From contig NZ_CP092431.1 of assembly GCF_022385335.1 (NCBI RefSeq), positions 8,184,001 to 8,248,000 of the forward strand: a stretch of 64,000 nt of DNA, in the 5' to 3' direction. A program made the translations under genes and the position numbers. The notes under the pieces were generated by a model. The model was not told the origin of the DNA. It saw only the letters and a program-made list of their open reading frames with translations, and did no database searches. Of this stretch, positions 1 to 8,903 are shown in pieces (within the stretch, counting starts at the first letter, position 1; each line of letters opens with the position of its first letter). The DNA is from Streptomyces deccanensis. GTDB taxonomy: Bacteria > Actinomycetota > Actinomycetes > Streptomycetales > Streptomycetaceae.

Positions 1-1
1 G

Positions 2-2158
2 TACGCCGTGATGACGTACGACGACCTCCCGACCGACGTACGCAACTACGGCCTGGAGATCCAGGACACCCCGGTCCTCGCCCACGGCAAGGTCCGCCAC
101 CACGGCGAGCCCGTCGCGATCGTCGCCGCCGACCACCCGGAGACCGCCCGCCGCGCCGCCGCCAAGATCAAGGTGGAGTACCGCGAACTGCCGGTCGTCA
201 CCGACGAGGCCTCCGCGACCGCGCCGGACGCCGTCCTCGTCCACGAGGGCCGCGACGACCACCACGTCGCCCATGTCGCGCACCCGAACATCGTGCACCG
301 CCAGCCGATCATCCGCGGCGACGTGGCGGAGGCACGCAAGCGCGCCGACGTGATCGTGGAGGGCGAGTACGTCTTCGGCATGCAGGACCAGGCCTTCCTG
401 GGCCCCGAGTCCGGCCTCGCCGTGCCCGCCGAGGACGGCGGCGTCGACCTCTACATCGCCACCCAGTGGCTCCACTCCGACCTGCGCCAGATCGCGCCCG
501 TGCTCGGCCTGCCCGAGGACAAGGTCCGGATGACGCTCGCCGGGGTCGGCGGTGCCTTCGGCGGCCGCGAGGACCTGTCGATGCAGATCCACGCCTGCCT
601 GCTGGCCCTGCGCACCGGCAAGCCCGTGAAGATCGTCTACAACCGTTTCGAGTCCTTCTTCGGGCACGTCCACCGCCACCCCGCCAAGCTGTACTACGAG
701 CACGGGGCGACACGCGACGGCAAGCTCACGCACCTCAAGGCCCGCATCGTCCTGGACGGCGGCGCCTACGCCTCCGCCTCCCCGGCCGTCGTCGGCAACG
801 CCGCCTCGCTCGGCGCGGGCCCGTACGTCATCGAGGACGTCGACATCGAGGCCCTCGCCCTCTACACCAACAACCCGCCCTGCGGGGCGATGCGCGGCTT
901 CGGCGCGGTCCAGGCGTGCTTCGCGTACGAGGCGCAGATGGACAAGCTGGCGGCGAAGCTCGGCATGGACCCGGTGGAGCTGCGGCAGATCAACGCCATG
1001 GAGCAGGGCACCCTGCTGCCCACCGGCCAGGCCGTCGACTCCCCGGCCCCGGTCGCCGAACTCCTGCGCCGCGTCAAGGCGATGCCCCTGCCGCCCGAGC
1101 AGCAGTGGCTCGCGGCGGGCGAGGCGGCCGACGTACGACAGCTGCCGGGCGGCCTCTCCAACACCACGCACGGCGAGGGCGTCGTCCGGGGCGTCGGCTA
1201 CGCGGTCGGCATCAAGAACGTCGGCTTCTCCGAGGGCTTCGACGACTACTCGACCGCCCGTGTCCGGATGGAGGTCGTCGGCGGCGAACCCGTCGCCACC
1301 GTCCACACGGCCATGGCGGAGGTCGGCCAGGGCGGCATCACCGTCCACGCGCAGATCGCCCGCACGGAGCTGGGCGTCGCCCAGGTGACCATCAACCCCG
1401 CCGACACGCAGGTGGGTTCGGCCGGCTCGACCTCCGCGTCCCGCCAGACGTACGTCACGGGCGGCGCCGTCAGGAACAGCTGCGAGCTGGTCCGCGAGAA
1501 GGTGCTGGAGCTGGGCCGCCGCAAGTTCGGCACGTACCACCCCGCCTGGGCCACGGCCGAGTTGCTGCTGGAGGGCGGCAAGGTCGTCACCGACGGCGGT
1601 GAGGTCCTGGCCGACCTGGTGGACGTCCTCGGGGACGAGGCCGTCGAGGTCGAGGCGGAGTGGCGGCACCGGCCGACCGAGCCGTTCGATCTGCGGACCG
1701 GGCAGGGCTTCGGCCATGTCCAGTACTCCTTCGCCGCGCACCGGGCGGTCGTCGAGGTCGACACCGAGCTGGGCATGGTGAAGGTCGTCGAACTGGCCTG
1801 TGCGCAGGACGTCGGCAAGGCGCTCAACCCGCTGTCCGTGGTGGGCCAGATCCAGGGCGGTACGACCCAGGGGCTGGGCATCGCGGTGATGGAGGAGATC
1901 GTCGTCGACCCGAAGACCGCGAAGGTGCGCAATCCGTCCTTCACGGACTACCTCATCCCCACGATCCTCGACACGCCGACCATCCCCGTCGACGTGCTCG
2001 AACTCGCCGACGACCACGCGCCGTACGGGTTGCGTGGGGTCGGGGAGGCGCCGACCCTGTCGTCCACCCCGGCCGTCCTCGCGGCGATCCGCGCGGCGAC
2101 GGGGTTGGAGTTGAACCGGACGCCGGTGCGGCCGGAGCATCTGACCGGTACGGCGTAG
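2..2158 (+). CDS. xdhB: Xanthine dehydrogenase molybdopterin-binding subunit (5' truncated by window edge)
   Basis: Large subunit of a molybdenum hydroxylase that oxidises hypoxanthine/xanthine towards urate; cytoplasmic. The reading frame is open to the first base of the window, so the visible ATG codons near the edge are probably internal; roughly the first 60 residues of the usual family length appear to be missing. Visible family signatures are GGAFGGRED (near residue 180 of the visible part), the PCGAMRGFG segment, EVGQGG, and the C-terminal GLRGVGEAP segment, which carries the conserved catalytic glutamate of xanthine oxidase-type enzymes. The gene precedes a purine permease and an XdhC accessory gene on the same strand, which supports a purine rather than CO or aldehyde substrate. 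A strong inverted repeat lies about 65 bases after the stop. The FAD and 2Fe-2S subunits would be expected upstream, outside the window. The letter used for this subunit varies between species. Confidence 0.93.
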   Translation, partial: YAVMTYDDLPTDVRNYGLEIQDTPVLAHGKVRHHGEPVAIVAADHPETARRAAAKIKVEYRELPVVTDEASATAPDAVLVHEGRDDHHVAHVAHPNIVHRQPIIRGDVAEARKRADVIVEGEYVFGMQDQAFLGPESGLAVPAEDGGVDLYIATQWLHSDLRQIAPVLGLPEDKVRMTLAGVGGAFGGREDLSMQIHACLLALRTGKPVKIVYNRFESFFGHVHRHPAKLYYEHGATRDGKLTHLKARIVLDGGAYASASPAVVGNAASLGAGPYVIEDVDIEALALYTNNPPCGAMRGFGAVQACFAYEAQMDKLAAKLGMDPVELRQINAMEQGTLLPTGQAVDSPAPVAELLRRVKAMPLPPEQQWLAAGEAADVRQLPGGLSNTTHGEGVVRGVGYAVGIKNVGFSEGFDDYSTARVRMEVVGGEPVATVHTAMAEVGQGGITVHAQIARTELGVAQVTINPADTQVGSAGSTSASRQTYVTGGAVRNSCELVREKVLELGRRKFGTYHPAWATAELLLEGGKVVTDGGEVLADLVDVLGDEAVEVEAEWRHRPTEPFDLRTGQGFGHVQYSFAAHRAVVEVDTELGMVKVVELACAQDVGKALNPLSVVGQIQGGTTQGLGIAVMEEIVVDPKTAKVRNPSFTDYLIPTILDTPTIPVDVLELADDHAPYGLRGVGEAPTLSSTPAVLAAIRAATGLELNRTPVRPEHLTGTA

Positions 2159-2225
2159 TGGCCGCCGGGCGCCTATGAGCTCGGGGGTGCGGGTTCGTCG
2201 GCGGGTGCGGGTGCGCTGTGGTTGC

Positions 2226-2299
2226 TCGCGCAGTTCCCCGCGCCCCTTAAAAGCCCCGGGCGCGACCCATGCCGTAAAGGGGCGCGGGGAACTGCGCGA
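2226..2299. terminator. Perfect 23-bp inverted repeat after xdhB (terminator-like; dispersed repeat copy 1)
   Basis: The left arm spans 2226-2248 and the right arm 2277-2299; they are exact reverse complements, separated by a 28-base spacer. The arms contain the core AGTTCCCCGCGCCCC. There is no T-tract, which is common for actinobacterial hairpins. Its place between xdhB and the permease gene suggests a transcription terminator or an RNA-stabilising stem. The same core recurs near 20,700 and 47,800, so this is also a member of a dispersed repeat family. Confidence 0.6.
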
Positions 2300-2455
2300 C
2301 CAGCCCCCACGCACCCGCACCCGACAACGCACCCCCGCTCACTCACTCACCACCCCGTTCGTCTCGGGCCGTCCCCCGGGTCGGGCACCTTCCCAAATCC
2401 CGCCGAAGCCCAGTGCAACGGCCGGGTGTCCCTGTGAACCTTGGGAGAACGCCCC

Positions 2456-3901
2456 ATGACCCAACAGTCGCTCAAGCCGAGGACGGTCGCCGAAGGCACC
2501 GTCGACCCGGCCGACCGGCCCCGTCTCGACCGGTACTTCCACATCACCCACCGAGGATCCACCGTCGCCCGAGAGGTCCGCGGCGGCGTCACCACCTTCA
2601 TGGCGATGGCGTACATCCTCCTGCTCAACCCGCTGATCCTCTCCGGCCCGGACGCCGTCGGCGCGACCCTCGGCCAGAAGGCGCTGATCACGGCGACCGC
2701 GCTCGCGGCGGCCGTCAGCACGCTCCTCATGGGCGTCGTCGGCCGGGTCCCGCTCGCCCTCGCCGCCGGCCTCTCCGTCTCCGGGGTCATCGCCTCGCAG
2801 GTCGCCCCGCAGATGACCTGGCCGCAGGCGATGGGCATGTGCGTGATGTACGGCGTGATCATCATGCTGCTGGTCGTCACCGGCCTCCGCGAGATGATCA
2901 TGAACGCCATCCCGCTGGCCCTGAAGCACGCGATCACCATGGGGATCGGTCTGTTCGTCGCCCTGATCGGGTTCTACAAGGCCGGTTTCGTGCACCAGGG
3001 CAAGGCGACCCCGGTCAGCCTCGGGCCAGCCGGCGAACTCGCCGGCTGGCCCGTCCTCCTCTTCGCGGTCACCCTCCTCGCGATCTTCATGCTCCAGGCC
3101 CGGGGCGTCCCCGGCGCGATCCTGCTCGGCATCGTCGGCGGCACCGTCGTCGCCGTGCTCCTCAACGCCCTCGACGTCATCGACCCGAGGCAATGGGCGG
3201 GCGGCGCACCGGAGTTGCACGGCAGCGCGGTCTCGATGCCGGACTTCTCGCTCTTCGGCCAGGTCGAGTTCGGCGGCTGGGGCGATGTCGGCGCGATGAC
3301 GGTCGGCATGATCGTCTTCACTCTCGTGCTGGCCGGGTTCTTCGACGCGATGGCCACCATCATCGGCGTGGGCACGGAGGCCGGGCTCGCCGACGACAAG
3401 GGCCGCATGCCGGGCCTGTCCAAGGCGCTGTTCATCGACGGCGCGGGCGGCGCGATCGGCGGCGTGGCCGGCGGTTCGGGCCAGACCGTGTTCGTGGAAT
3501 CGGCCACGGGAGTCGGCGAGGGCGCCCGTACCGGGCTCTCCTCCGTCGTCACCGGACTGTTCTTCGCGGCCTGTCTGTTCTTCACCCCGCTCACGGCGAT
3601 CGTGCCCGGCGAGGTCGCGGCCGCCGCGCTCGTCGTCATCGGCGCCATGATGATGACGAACGCCCGGCACGTCGACTGGTCCGACCGCGCCACCGCGATC
3701 CCGGTCTTCCTGACCGTCGTGATCATGCCGTTCACGTACTCCATCACCGCGGGCGTCGCCGCCGGAGTCGTCTCCTACGTCGCCATCAAGGTCGCACAGG
3801 GCCGGGCACGGGAGATCGGCGCGTTCATGTGGGCCCTGACGGCGGTCTTCGTCGTCTTCTTCGCCCTCAACCCCATCGAGAGCTGGATGGGCGTGCACTA
3901 G
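2456..3901 (+). CDS. NCS2/AzgA-type purine (hypoxanthine/guanine/adenine) permease
   Basis: Polytopic inner-membrane transporter of 481 residues, the usual size for AzgA-type NCS2 permeases, which import purine bases with protons. The start MTQQS was chosen because a GGGAG ribosome binding site lies about 8 bases upstream; an in-frame TTG at 2441 is possible but overlaps that site. Visible features are an N-terminal RYFHITHRGST-VAREVRGG segment leading into TTFMAMAYILLLNP, about 12-14 hydrophobic stretches, the GFFDAMATIIGVGTEAGL segment and the GGSGQTVFVESATGVGEGART segment typical of this group. It sits between xanthine dehydrogenase and XdhC, so purine salvage or catabolism is the likely role. 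The exact base transported cannot be told from sequence alone. Confidence 0.92.
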   Translation: MTQQSLKPRTVAEGTVDPADRPRLDRYFHITHRGSTVAREVRGGVTTFMAMAYILLLNPLILSGPDAVGATLGQKALITATALAAAVSTLLMGVVGRVPLALAAGLSVSGVIASQVAPQMTWPQAMGMCVMYGVIIMLLVVTGLREMIMNAIPLALKHAITMGIGLFVALIGFYKAGFVHQGKATPVSLGPAGELAGWPVLLFAVTLLAIFMLQARGVPGAILLGIVGGTVVAVLLNALDVIDPRQWAGGAPELHGSAVSMPDFSLFGQVEFGGWGDVGAMTVGMIVFTLVLAGFFDAMATIIGVGTEAGLADDKGRMPGLSKALFIDGAGGAIGGVAGGSGQTVFVESATGVGEGARTGLSSVVTGLFFAACLFFTPLTAIVPGEVAAAALVVIGAMMMTNARHVDWSDRATAIPVFLTVVIMPFTYSITAGVAAGVVSYVAIKVAQGRAREIGAFMWALTAVFVVFFALNPIESWMGVH

Positions 3902-3970
3902 GCCGACCGGGCCTCGCGGCCCCGGGCCGAGTATCGTCCGCGCAACCGTTGTCTGTGAGGAGACCGAGAG

Positions 3971-5125
3971 ATGCTGGACATCGCCGAAGAGCTGCACCGG
4001 TGGGTCGGGCAGGGGCGTGACTTCGCCGTGGCCACCGTGGTGGCCGTCGGCGGCAGCGCGCCCCGGCAGCCGGGCGCCGCCCTCGCGGTGGACGCCGACG
4101 GCACGGCGATCGGGTCGGTCTCCGGCGGCTGCGTCGAGGGCGCCGTCTACGACCTGTGCCGCCAGGCGCTGGAGGACGGCGAACCCGTCCTCGAACGCTT
4201 CGGCTACAGCGACGAGGACGCCTTCGCCGTCGGTCTCACCTGCGGCGGGATCATCGACATCCTGGTGACACCGGTGCGGGCCGGCGACCCCGTCCGCCCG
4301 GTGGCCGCCGCCGCGCTCGCCGCGGCGGCGGGCGGGGAGGCGGCGGCCCTGGCCCGGATCGTCTCCGGCCCCGCGGAACTGAGGGGCCGGGCCCTGCTGG
4401 TCCGCCCGGACGGCTCGTACGACGGCGGGTACGGCGCCCACCCCGAACTGGACCGTACGGTCGCCGCCGAGGCCCGCGCCCTCCTGGACGCCGGCCGCAC
4501 CGGCACCCTGGAGATCGGAGAACAGGGCTCACGCTGCGGAGCGCCGCTCACGGTCCTGGTCGAGTCCTCGGTCCCGCCGCCTCGGATGATCGTCTTCGGT
4601 GCGATCGACTTCGCGTCGGCGCTGGTCCGGGTCGGCAAGTTCCTCGGCCATCACGTGACCGTCTGCGACGCCCGCCCCGTCTTCGCCACCCGCACCCGCT
4701 TCCCCGAGGCGGACGAGATCGTCGTCGAGTGGCCCCACCGGTACCTGGAGCGCACGTCCGTGGACGCCCGCACGGTCCTGTGCGTTCTCACGCACGACGC
4801 CAAGTTCGACATCCCGCTCCTCCGGCTCGCCCTGCGGCTCCCCGTCGCCTACGTCGGCGCGATGGGCTCCCGCCGCACCCACCTCGACCGCAACCAACGC
4901 CTCCGCGAAGTCGGAGTCACCGAGCTGGAGTTGGCCCGGCTCAGGTCCCCGATCGGGCTCGACCTCGGAGCGCGCACCCCGGAGGAGACCGCGCTGTCGA
5001 TCGCCGCCGAGATCGTCGCCGACCGGCGGGGTGGCAGCGGGGTCTCCCTGACCGGCGCGCACACCCCGATCCACCACGACGGCCCACCCGCCCTCACGGA
5101 CCTGCCGAGCCTCCGCGTCTCCTGA
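3971..5125 (+). CDS. xdhC: XdhC/CoxI family molybdenum cofactor insertion protein
   Basis: Accessory protein that binds and sulfurates the molybdenum cofactor and hands it to xanthine dehydrogenase; it is not a subunit of the mature enzyme. The 384-residue product has the N-terminal XdhC/CoxI domain (VAVGGSAPRQPGAALA followed by GSVSGGCVEGAVYD, with the conserved GGCVE) and a C-terminal Rossmann-like domain (IVFGAIDFASALVRVGKFLG; later GAMGSRRTH and IGLDLGARTPEE). The usual Gly-rich GAGH-type turn reads GAID here. An AGGAG site lies upstream of the ATG. Position after xdhB and the NCS2 permease gives a consistent purine-oxidation group. Note that in some species the symbol xdhC is used for a different subunit. 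Confidence 0.92.
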   Translation: MLDIAEELHRWVGQGRDFAVATVVAVGGSAPRQPGAALAVDADGTAIGSVSGGCVEGAVYDLCRQALEDGEPVLERFGYSDEDAFAVGLTCGGIIDILVTPVRAGDPVRPVAAAALAAAAGGEAAALARIVSGPAELRGRALLVRPDGSYDGGYGAHPELDRTVAAEARALLDAGRTGTLEIGEQGSRCGAPLTVLVESSVPPPRMIVFGAIDFASALVRVGKFLGHHVTVCDARPVFATRTRFPEADEIVVEWPHRYLERTSVDARTVLCVLTHDAKFDIPLLRLALRLPVAYVGAMGSRRTHLDRNQRLREVGVTELELARLRSPIGLDLGARTPEETALSIAAEIVADRRGGSGVSLTGAHTPIHHDGPPALTDLPSLRVS

Positions 5126-5208
5126 CTCCGACCGCGCCGCCGACTTGACCCCCCGGGGCGGCAGGGCCGACCGTTGCGACAGGACAACAGCACGACGGGG
5201 GCGGACAG

Positions 5209-6192
5209 TTGACCACGATGACCGGTGGGGGGCGCCCGCACGGGGGCGGGGCCGAGGGGCAGGACGGACTCGCGACGGCCGCGGAGGCGGACGAGCGGGG
5301 GCGGGGTGCCACCACCGGGCCCGCCGCCGACGACGGCACACCGTCGGGCGGCAGCGCGGCCGGGAACGCCGGCACCAGGACCGCCGGGGAAGTCGACAGC
5401 GGTGACGTGCCTCGCACCGCTGACGGCGCTGACGGCGCTGACGGCGATGTCGGCGCGGGTGCCGGAGGCTCGGAGAGCGGAAGCTCGGAGGGCGACGACG
5501 GCTCGGGTGAGGGCGGCTCGGGTGGCGACGACGGCTCGCATGACGACAATTCAGGTGACGGCGGCTCGGGTGGTGTCGCCGACGCGGCCGCCCCCGGAAG
5601 CGACGGCACCGCTGACGAGCGCCGACTGTCGACCGTCTCGACGGCGATCCTGGGCCTCTTCCTCCTCGCCGACGTCGTCTTCGTCTGCGGAGCCCTCGTG
5701 ACGCTCTGGCCGGTGGTGTTGGCCACGGTCGAGCCGGGGGCGGAGCCCACGGCCACCGCGCGGTGGTCGCCGTTCGGCCTGGGGGACTGGTCACTGACCG
5801 CCGACACGGCGATGCTGCTGGCCGTGGTCGTGTGCAGCGCGCTCGGCAGCTTCGTCCACGCGGCCACGTCCTTCGCGACGTATGTCGGCAACCGGCGGCT
5901 CTACGCGAGCTGGCTGTGGTGGTACCTCCTGCGGGCCGGCATCGGCGTGGCCCTCGCGCTCCTGGTCTATCTCCTGCTGCGCGGCGGCCTGTTCGCCGGC
6001 AGCTCCGGCGCCGGGGCGACCAACCCGTACGGCTTCTCCGGCATCGCCGGGCTCTGCGGGCTCTTCTCCAAGCAGGCCACCGACAAGCTCCGCGAGATCT
6101 GTGACACCCTCCTCAGCACCACCGGCGACGGTGACCGGGACCGCCGCGACGGCCTGTCCACCACCCGCCACGGAGACCCGGGCCCGTCCTGA
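5209..6192 (+). CDS. Membrane protein of unknown function with long disordered acidic N-terminus
   Basis: The 327-residue product starts at TTG 5209 or ATG 5218. Residues 1 to about 140 are rich in Gly, Asp, Ser, Glu and Ala (low complexity, partly encoded by 9-bp tandem repeats at 5419-5445) and are expected to be disordered. Residues about 140-290 hold four hydrophobic segments, including VSTAILGLFLLADVVFVCGA, a second one ending VCSALGSFVHAATSFATYVG, WWYLLRAGIGVALALLVYLL, and a Gly-rich NPYGFSGIAGLCGLFSKQA segment followed by TDKLREICDTL. The last part is conserved-looking and resembles an uncharacterised membrane module found in diverse bacteria. No enzymatic motif was seen. It faces the next, convergent methyltransferase gene with only 12 bases between the stops. 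Function unknown. Confidence 0.7.
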   Translation: MTTMTGGGRPHGGGAEGQDGLATAAEADERGRGATTGPAADDGTPSGGSAAGNAGTRTAGEVDSGDVPRTADGADGADGDVGAGAGGSESGSSEGDDGSGEGGSGGDDGSHDDNSGDGGSGGVADAAAPGSDGTADERRLSTVSTAILGLFLLADVVFVCGALVTLWPVVLATVEPGAEPTATARWSPFGLGDWSLTADTAMLLAVVVCSALGSFVHAATSFATYVGNRRLYASWLWWYLLRAGIGVALALLVYLLLRGGLFAGSSGAGATNPYGFSGIAGLCGLFSKQATDKLREICDTLLSTTGDGDRDRRDGLSTTRHGDPGPS

Positions 6193-6204
6193 CCCGCCGG
6201 CGGT

Positions 6205-6855
6205 TCACGCCGGCTTGCGCGCCAGCACGTACGCCTGTGGGGTGTTGGCCGTGGTGCCGGGCCCGTCCGCTTCCCGCACCAGCCGCGCCGACTCCACGAA
6301 CCCGGCGTCCCCCAGCAGCTCGGCGACCCGGTCCGGCGGGAAGCGGTGGACGTCGAGATCGAGGGGGTGACCGTAGGCGTGCGTCAGGTGGACGGACTCG
6401 TCGCCCACCTTGTACGCCATCGCGAGGAGCCCCCCGGGAGCGAGTACCCGATGGAACTCGCGTAATAGCGAAGGGAGTTCGGTGAGCGGGGTGTGCACCG
6501 TGGAGTACCAGGCGAGGGCGCCCGCCAGGCAGCCGTCCTCGAAGTCGAGCGCGCTCATCGTGCCCACGTCGAACCGGAGGCGCGGGTGCGCCCAGCGGGC
6601 CACGGCGACCATCTGCGGCGAGAGGTCGACGCCGCAGATGTCCAGCCCCAGCGAGGCCAGATGCCCGGTGACCCGCCCCGGCCCGCACCCCAAATCCGCG
6701 ACACGTCCGCCCCCGGCTGCCAGCACCCGCTCGGCGAACACCCCCAGCATGGCCCGCTCGAACGGGCTCTTCGCCAGCTCGTCTCTCAGCAGCTTCTCGT
6801 AGTCGGTGGCGACCGTGTCGTAGGACTCCCGGGTGGTGTGCTGGTCTGTGCTCAT
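6205..6855 (-). CDS. Class I SAM-dependent methyltransferase
   Basis: Predicted soluble methyltransferase of 216 residues. Start ATG at 6855 (MSTDQHTTRESYDTVATDYE) was preferred over an upstream extension because the family fold begins with the SYDTVATDYE helix. Motif I is VADLGCGPGRVTGHLASLG, motif II follows as ICGVDLSPQMVAVAR, then FDVGTMSALDF and a motif IV-like ALAWYSTVHT, all typical of Methyltransf_11/25 enzymes. The substrate is not evident; small-molecule O-, N- or C-methylation is typical for the group. It lies 76 bases upstream of an SRPBCC gene on the same strand, which could be co-expressed. Confidence 0.85.
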   Translation of the reverse strand: MSTDQHTTRESYDTVATDYEKLLRDELAKSPFERAMLGVFAERVLAAGGGRVADLGCGPGRVTGHLASLGLDICGVDLSPQMVAVARWAHPRLRFDVGTMSALDFEDGCLAGALAWYSTVHTPLTELPSLLREFHRVLAPGGLLAMAYKVGDESVHLTHAYGHPLDLDVHRFPPDRVAELLGDAGFVESARLVREADGPGTTANTPQAYVLARKPA

Positions 6856-6931
6856 GGTTCGGACAGTAGTCCGGGGGTCTGACAGTGACCTGCGAACAGG
6901 GGCGGGAGAAAGGCCTGTTGAGGGCGGCGGC

Positions 6932-7408
6932 TCAGCCCGGGCGCCGGGCGTCGGCCGCGAGCAGCCCGTCCATCGCCCGTCCGAACATGACCCGCGCCAG
7001 CCCTCCCAGCGGCCGGTCGAAGAGCCCCGGTAGCCCTCGCACCCGCAGGTCCTCGCGCCAGACCGTACGGGAGCCGCCGTCACCGTACGGATGGACCTCG
7101 ATCTCGGCCCAACCGGTGACGAACGAACCGTGCTTGACGAGCCGGCACTTTCCGGGAGTTCCGGCGCCCGGTGGCTGCCAGACGGTGACCTCCATCCGGT
7201 CGTCGAAGGCGAGCGGCCCGACGCCGCTGCGGGCCACGAACTCCGTGCCCTCGCCGGTCGGCGGAGGAGTGCGCACGGTGACGCGGGTCAGCGGCACGAC
7301 GTCCGCGTGCCGGGGCCAGTCGGTGAGGAGCTGCCAGGCGCGGTCTGCGGGGAGCCGGGAGAGACGTTCCAGGAGGAAGAGAACCACGGGGTGAGAGTAA
7401 GGGAACAA
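6932..7408 (-). CDS. SRPBCC (START/polyketide cyclase-like) family protein
   Basis: A 158-residue protein with the helix-grip pattern of SRPBCC proteins: an N-terminal DRAWQLLTDWPRHADVVPLT segment, repeated beta-strands (VTVRTPPPTGEGTEFVAR, FDDRMEVTVWQPP, GSFVTGWAEIEV, SRTVWREDLRV) and a C-terminal helix with RPLGGLARVMFGRAMDG. Such proteins bind lipids or other hydrophobic ligands or act as cyclases; the ligand is unknown here. The start at TTG 7408 is uncertain; GTG 7387 is an alternative and neither has a clear ribosome binding site. It runs in the same direction as the methyltransferase gene. Confidence 0.75.
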   Translation of the reverse strand: MFPYSHPVVLFLLERLSRLPADRAWQLLTDWPRHADVVPLTRVTVRTPPPTGEGTEFVARSGVGPLAFDDRMEVTVWQPPGAGTPGKCRLVKHGSFVTGWAEIEVHPYGDGGSRTVWREDLRVRGLPGLFDRPLGGLARVMFGRAMDGLLAADARRPG

Positions 7409-7623
7409 TTCCGTACGAGGCGGGTGGTGGGGTCGGCGTACGGGGGCGCGTGTCCAGGCGCCCCGAGGCCCGCCCCCGGCCCGTCCTCCGCGCCCGCCCC
7501 GGCCTGTCCTCCTCGCCCCTCCGGCCCGTCCGCCGCACCCGCCGCAGACCCCCTACCGCCCCGCCGCGCCGTACGGCACGATGAGCGCGACCGCACGCCC
7601 GCCCCTGGCCGGAAGGTGCACTC

Positions 7624-8856
7624 GTGGATCCTGAACTGCACGGCAGACTCGACGAGTTGCAGCGGGACCCGTATCCGCTCTACGCGCGGGCCAGGGCGGC
7701 CGAAGGGCTGACGTACGTCCCCGAGCTGGACTCCTGGCTGGTGGCACGGGACGCCGACGTACGGGAGGTGCTGCGGCGCCCGGAGGACTTCTCCTCGGCC
7801 AACGCGCTGCGCCCCGACGTCATGCCCGCGCCCGCCGCCCTGGCCGTGCTCGGCGGCGGCTTCGGCGGTCGCCCCGTCGTCGTCACCGCCGACGGCGCCC
7901 TGCATCAGGAGTTGCGCGCCCCCATCGTGCGGGGCATGTCACCCGCCAGGGTGGCCGCCGTCCTGCCGTACGCCGCGGAACGGGCCGCCGCCCTGGTCGA
8001 CGACTTCGTCAAGAACGGCGACGGCGGCCGCGTCGAGTTGATGTCCGCGTACGCGGGGCGGCTGCCCGGGGAGGTCATCGGGCGGCTCGTCGGGTTCGAC
8101 CCGGACGACGTACCGGCGCTGGTGCACGGCGGGCACCGGGCCGAGCAGTTGCTGTTCCGGCCCATGACGGAGGCCGAGCAGATCGCGGCGGCCGAGGACG
8201 TGGTCGCCACCGCCCACCGGCTCGACGCGTTCGTACGCGCCCGGCGCGCGGACCCGCGCGAGGACCTGGGCACCGAACTCATCACGTCCGTCGCCGGACC
8301 GGGCACCGGCGAGCTGACGCTCGACCAGCGCCACCAGGTCGTCGCCCACCTCCAGAACCTGCTGATCGCCGGACACCTGACCACGACGGCCCTCATCGGG
8401 ACCACCGTCCTGCACCTGCTGCGCGACCGCCGGCAGTGGGAACTGCTCTGCGCCGAACCCGAGCGCGTCCCGGCCGCCGTCGAGGAAGCCGCCCGCTACG
8501 ACACCGCGTTGCAGGGCTTCCGTCGCGTCACCACCCGCCCCGTCACCCTCGCCGGGACCGAACTCCCCGCCGGGACACCGGTGTTCCTAGCGTTCGCCGG
8601 AGCCAACCGCGACGCCTCACGCCATCCGCGCCCCGACGACTTCGACATCGCCCGCCCCTCCGGCAGCCGTCACCTCTCCTTCGGCCTCGGCACCCACACC
8701 TGCCCCGGCTCACAACTCGCCCGCGAACAACTCCGCCTGACTCTGGAGCTGTTGACCAGCCGCCTCCCGGAGCTGCGGCTGGCGGAGGGCCAGCGGATCA
8801 CCATGCGGCCGACGTTGATCCACCGCTCTCCGGAACGCCTCGACCTCGTCTGGTGA
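7624..8856 (+). CDS. Cytochrome P450
   Basis: Soluble bacterial-type P450 monooxygenase of 410 residues. The heme-binding loop is SFGLGTHTCPGSQLAR with the axial Cys at about residue 360, the K-helix ExxR is E288-A-A-R291, and the I-helix oxygen-binding motif is AGHLTT at about residues 249-254, where many relatives have AGHETT. The GTG start follows a GGAAGG site. No ferredoxin, ferredoxin reductase or biosynthetic genes are adjacent, so redox partners would come from elsewhere and the substrate cannot be inferred. Its GC-rich codon use matches its neighbours. Confidence 0.93.
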   Translation: MDPELHGRLDELQRDPYPLYARARAAEGLTYVPELDSWLVARDADVREVLRRPEDFSSANALRPDVMPAPAALAVLGGGFGGRPVVVTADGALHQELRAPIVRGMSPARVAAVLPYAAERAAALVDDFVKNGDGGRVELMSAYAGRLPGEVIGRLVGFDPDDVPALVHGGHRAEQLLFRPMTEAEQIAAAEDVVATAHRLDAFVRARRADPREDLGTELITSVAGPGTGELTLDQRHQVVAHLQNLLIAGHLTTTALIGTTVLHLLRDRRQWELLCAEPERVPAAVEEAARYDTALQGFRRVTTRPVTLAGTELPAGTPVFLAFAGANRDASRHPRPDDFDIARPSGSRHLSFGLGTHTCPGSQLAREQLRLTLELLTSRLPELRLAEGQRITMRPTLIHRSPERLDLVW

Positions 8857-8903
8857 TCCGCGCGGCGTGAGCGCGGGGGCGGCGCGCGGAGGCCGAGGGC
8901 GGC

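Noticed and set aside
2339-4441. A 700-residue minus-strand frame opposite the purine permease
   Set aside because: Asp/Arg/Gly-rich shadow of the permease and xdhC genes, no recognisable fold.
5791-6171. Minus-strand frame opposite the disordered membrane protein
   Set aside because: Gly/Gln/Glu-rich shadow; the plus-strand frame has consistent membrane helices.
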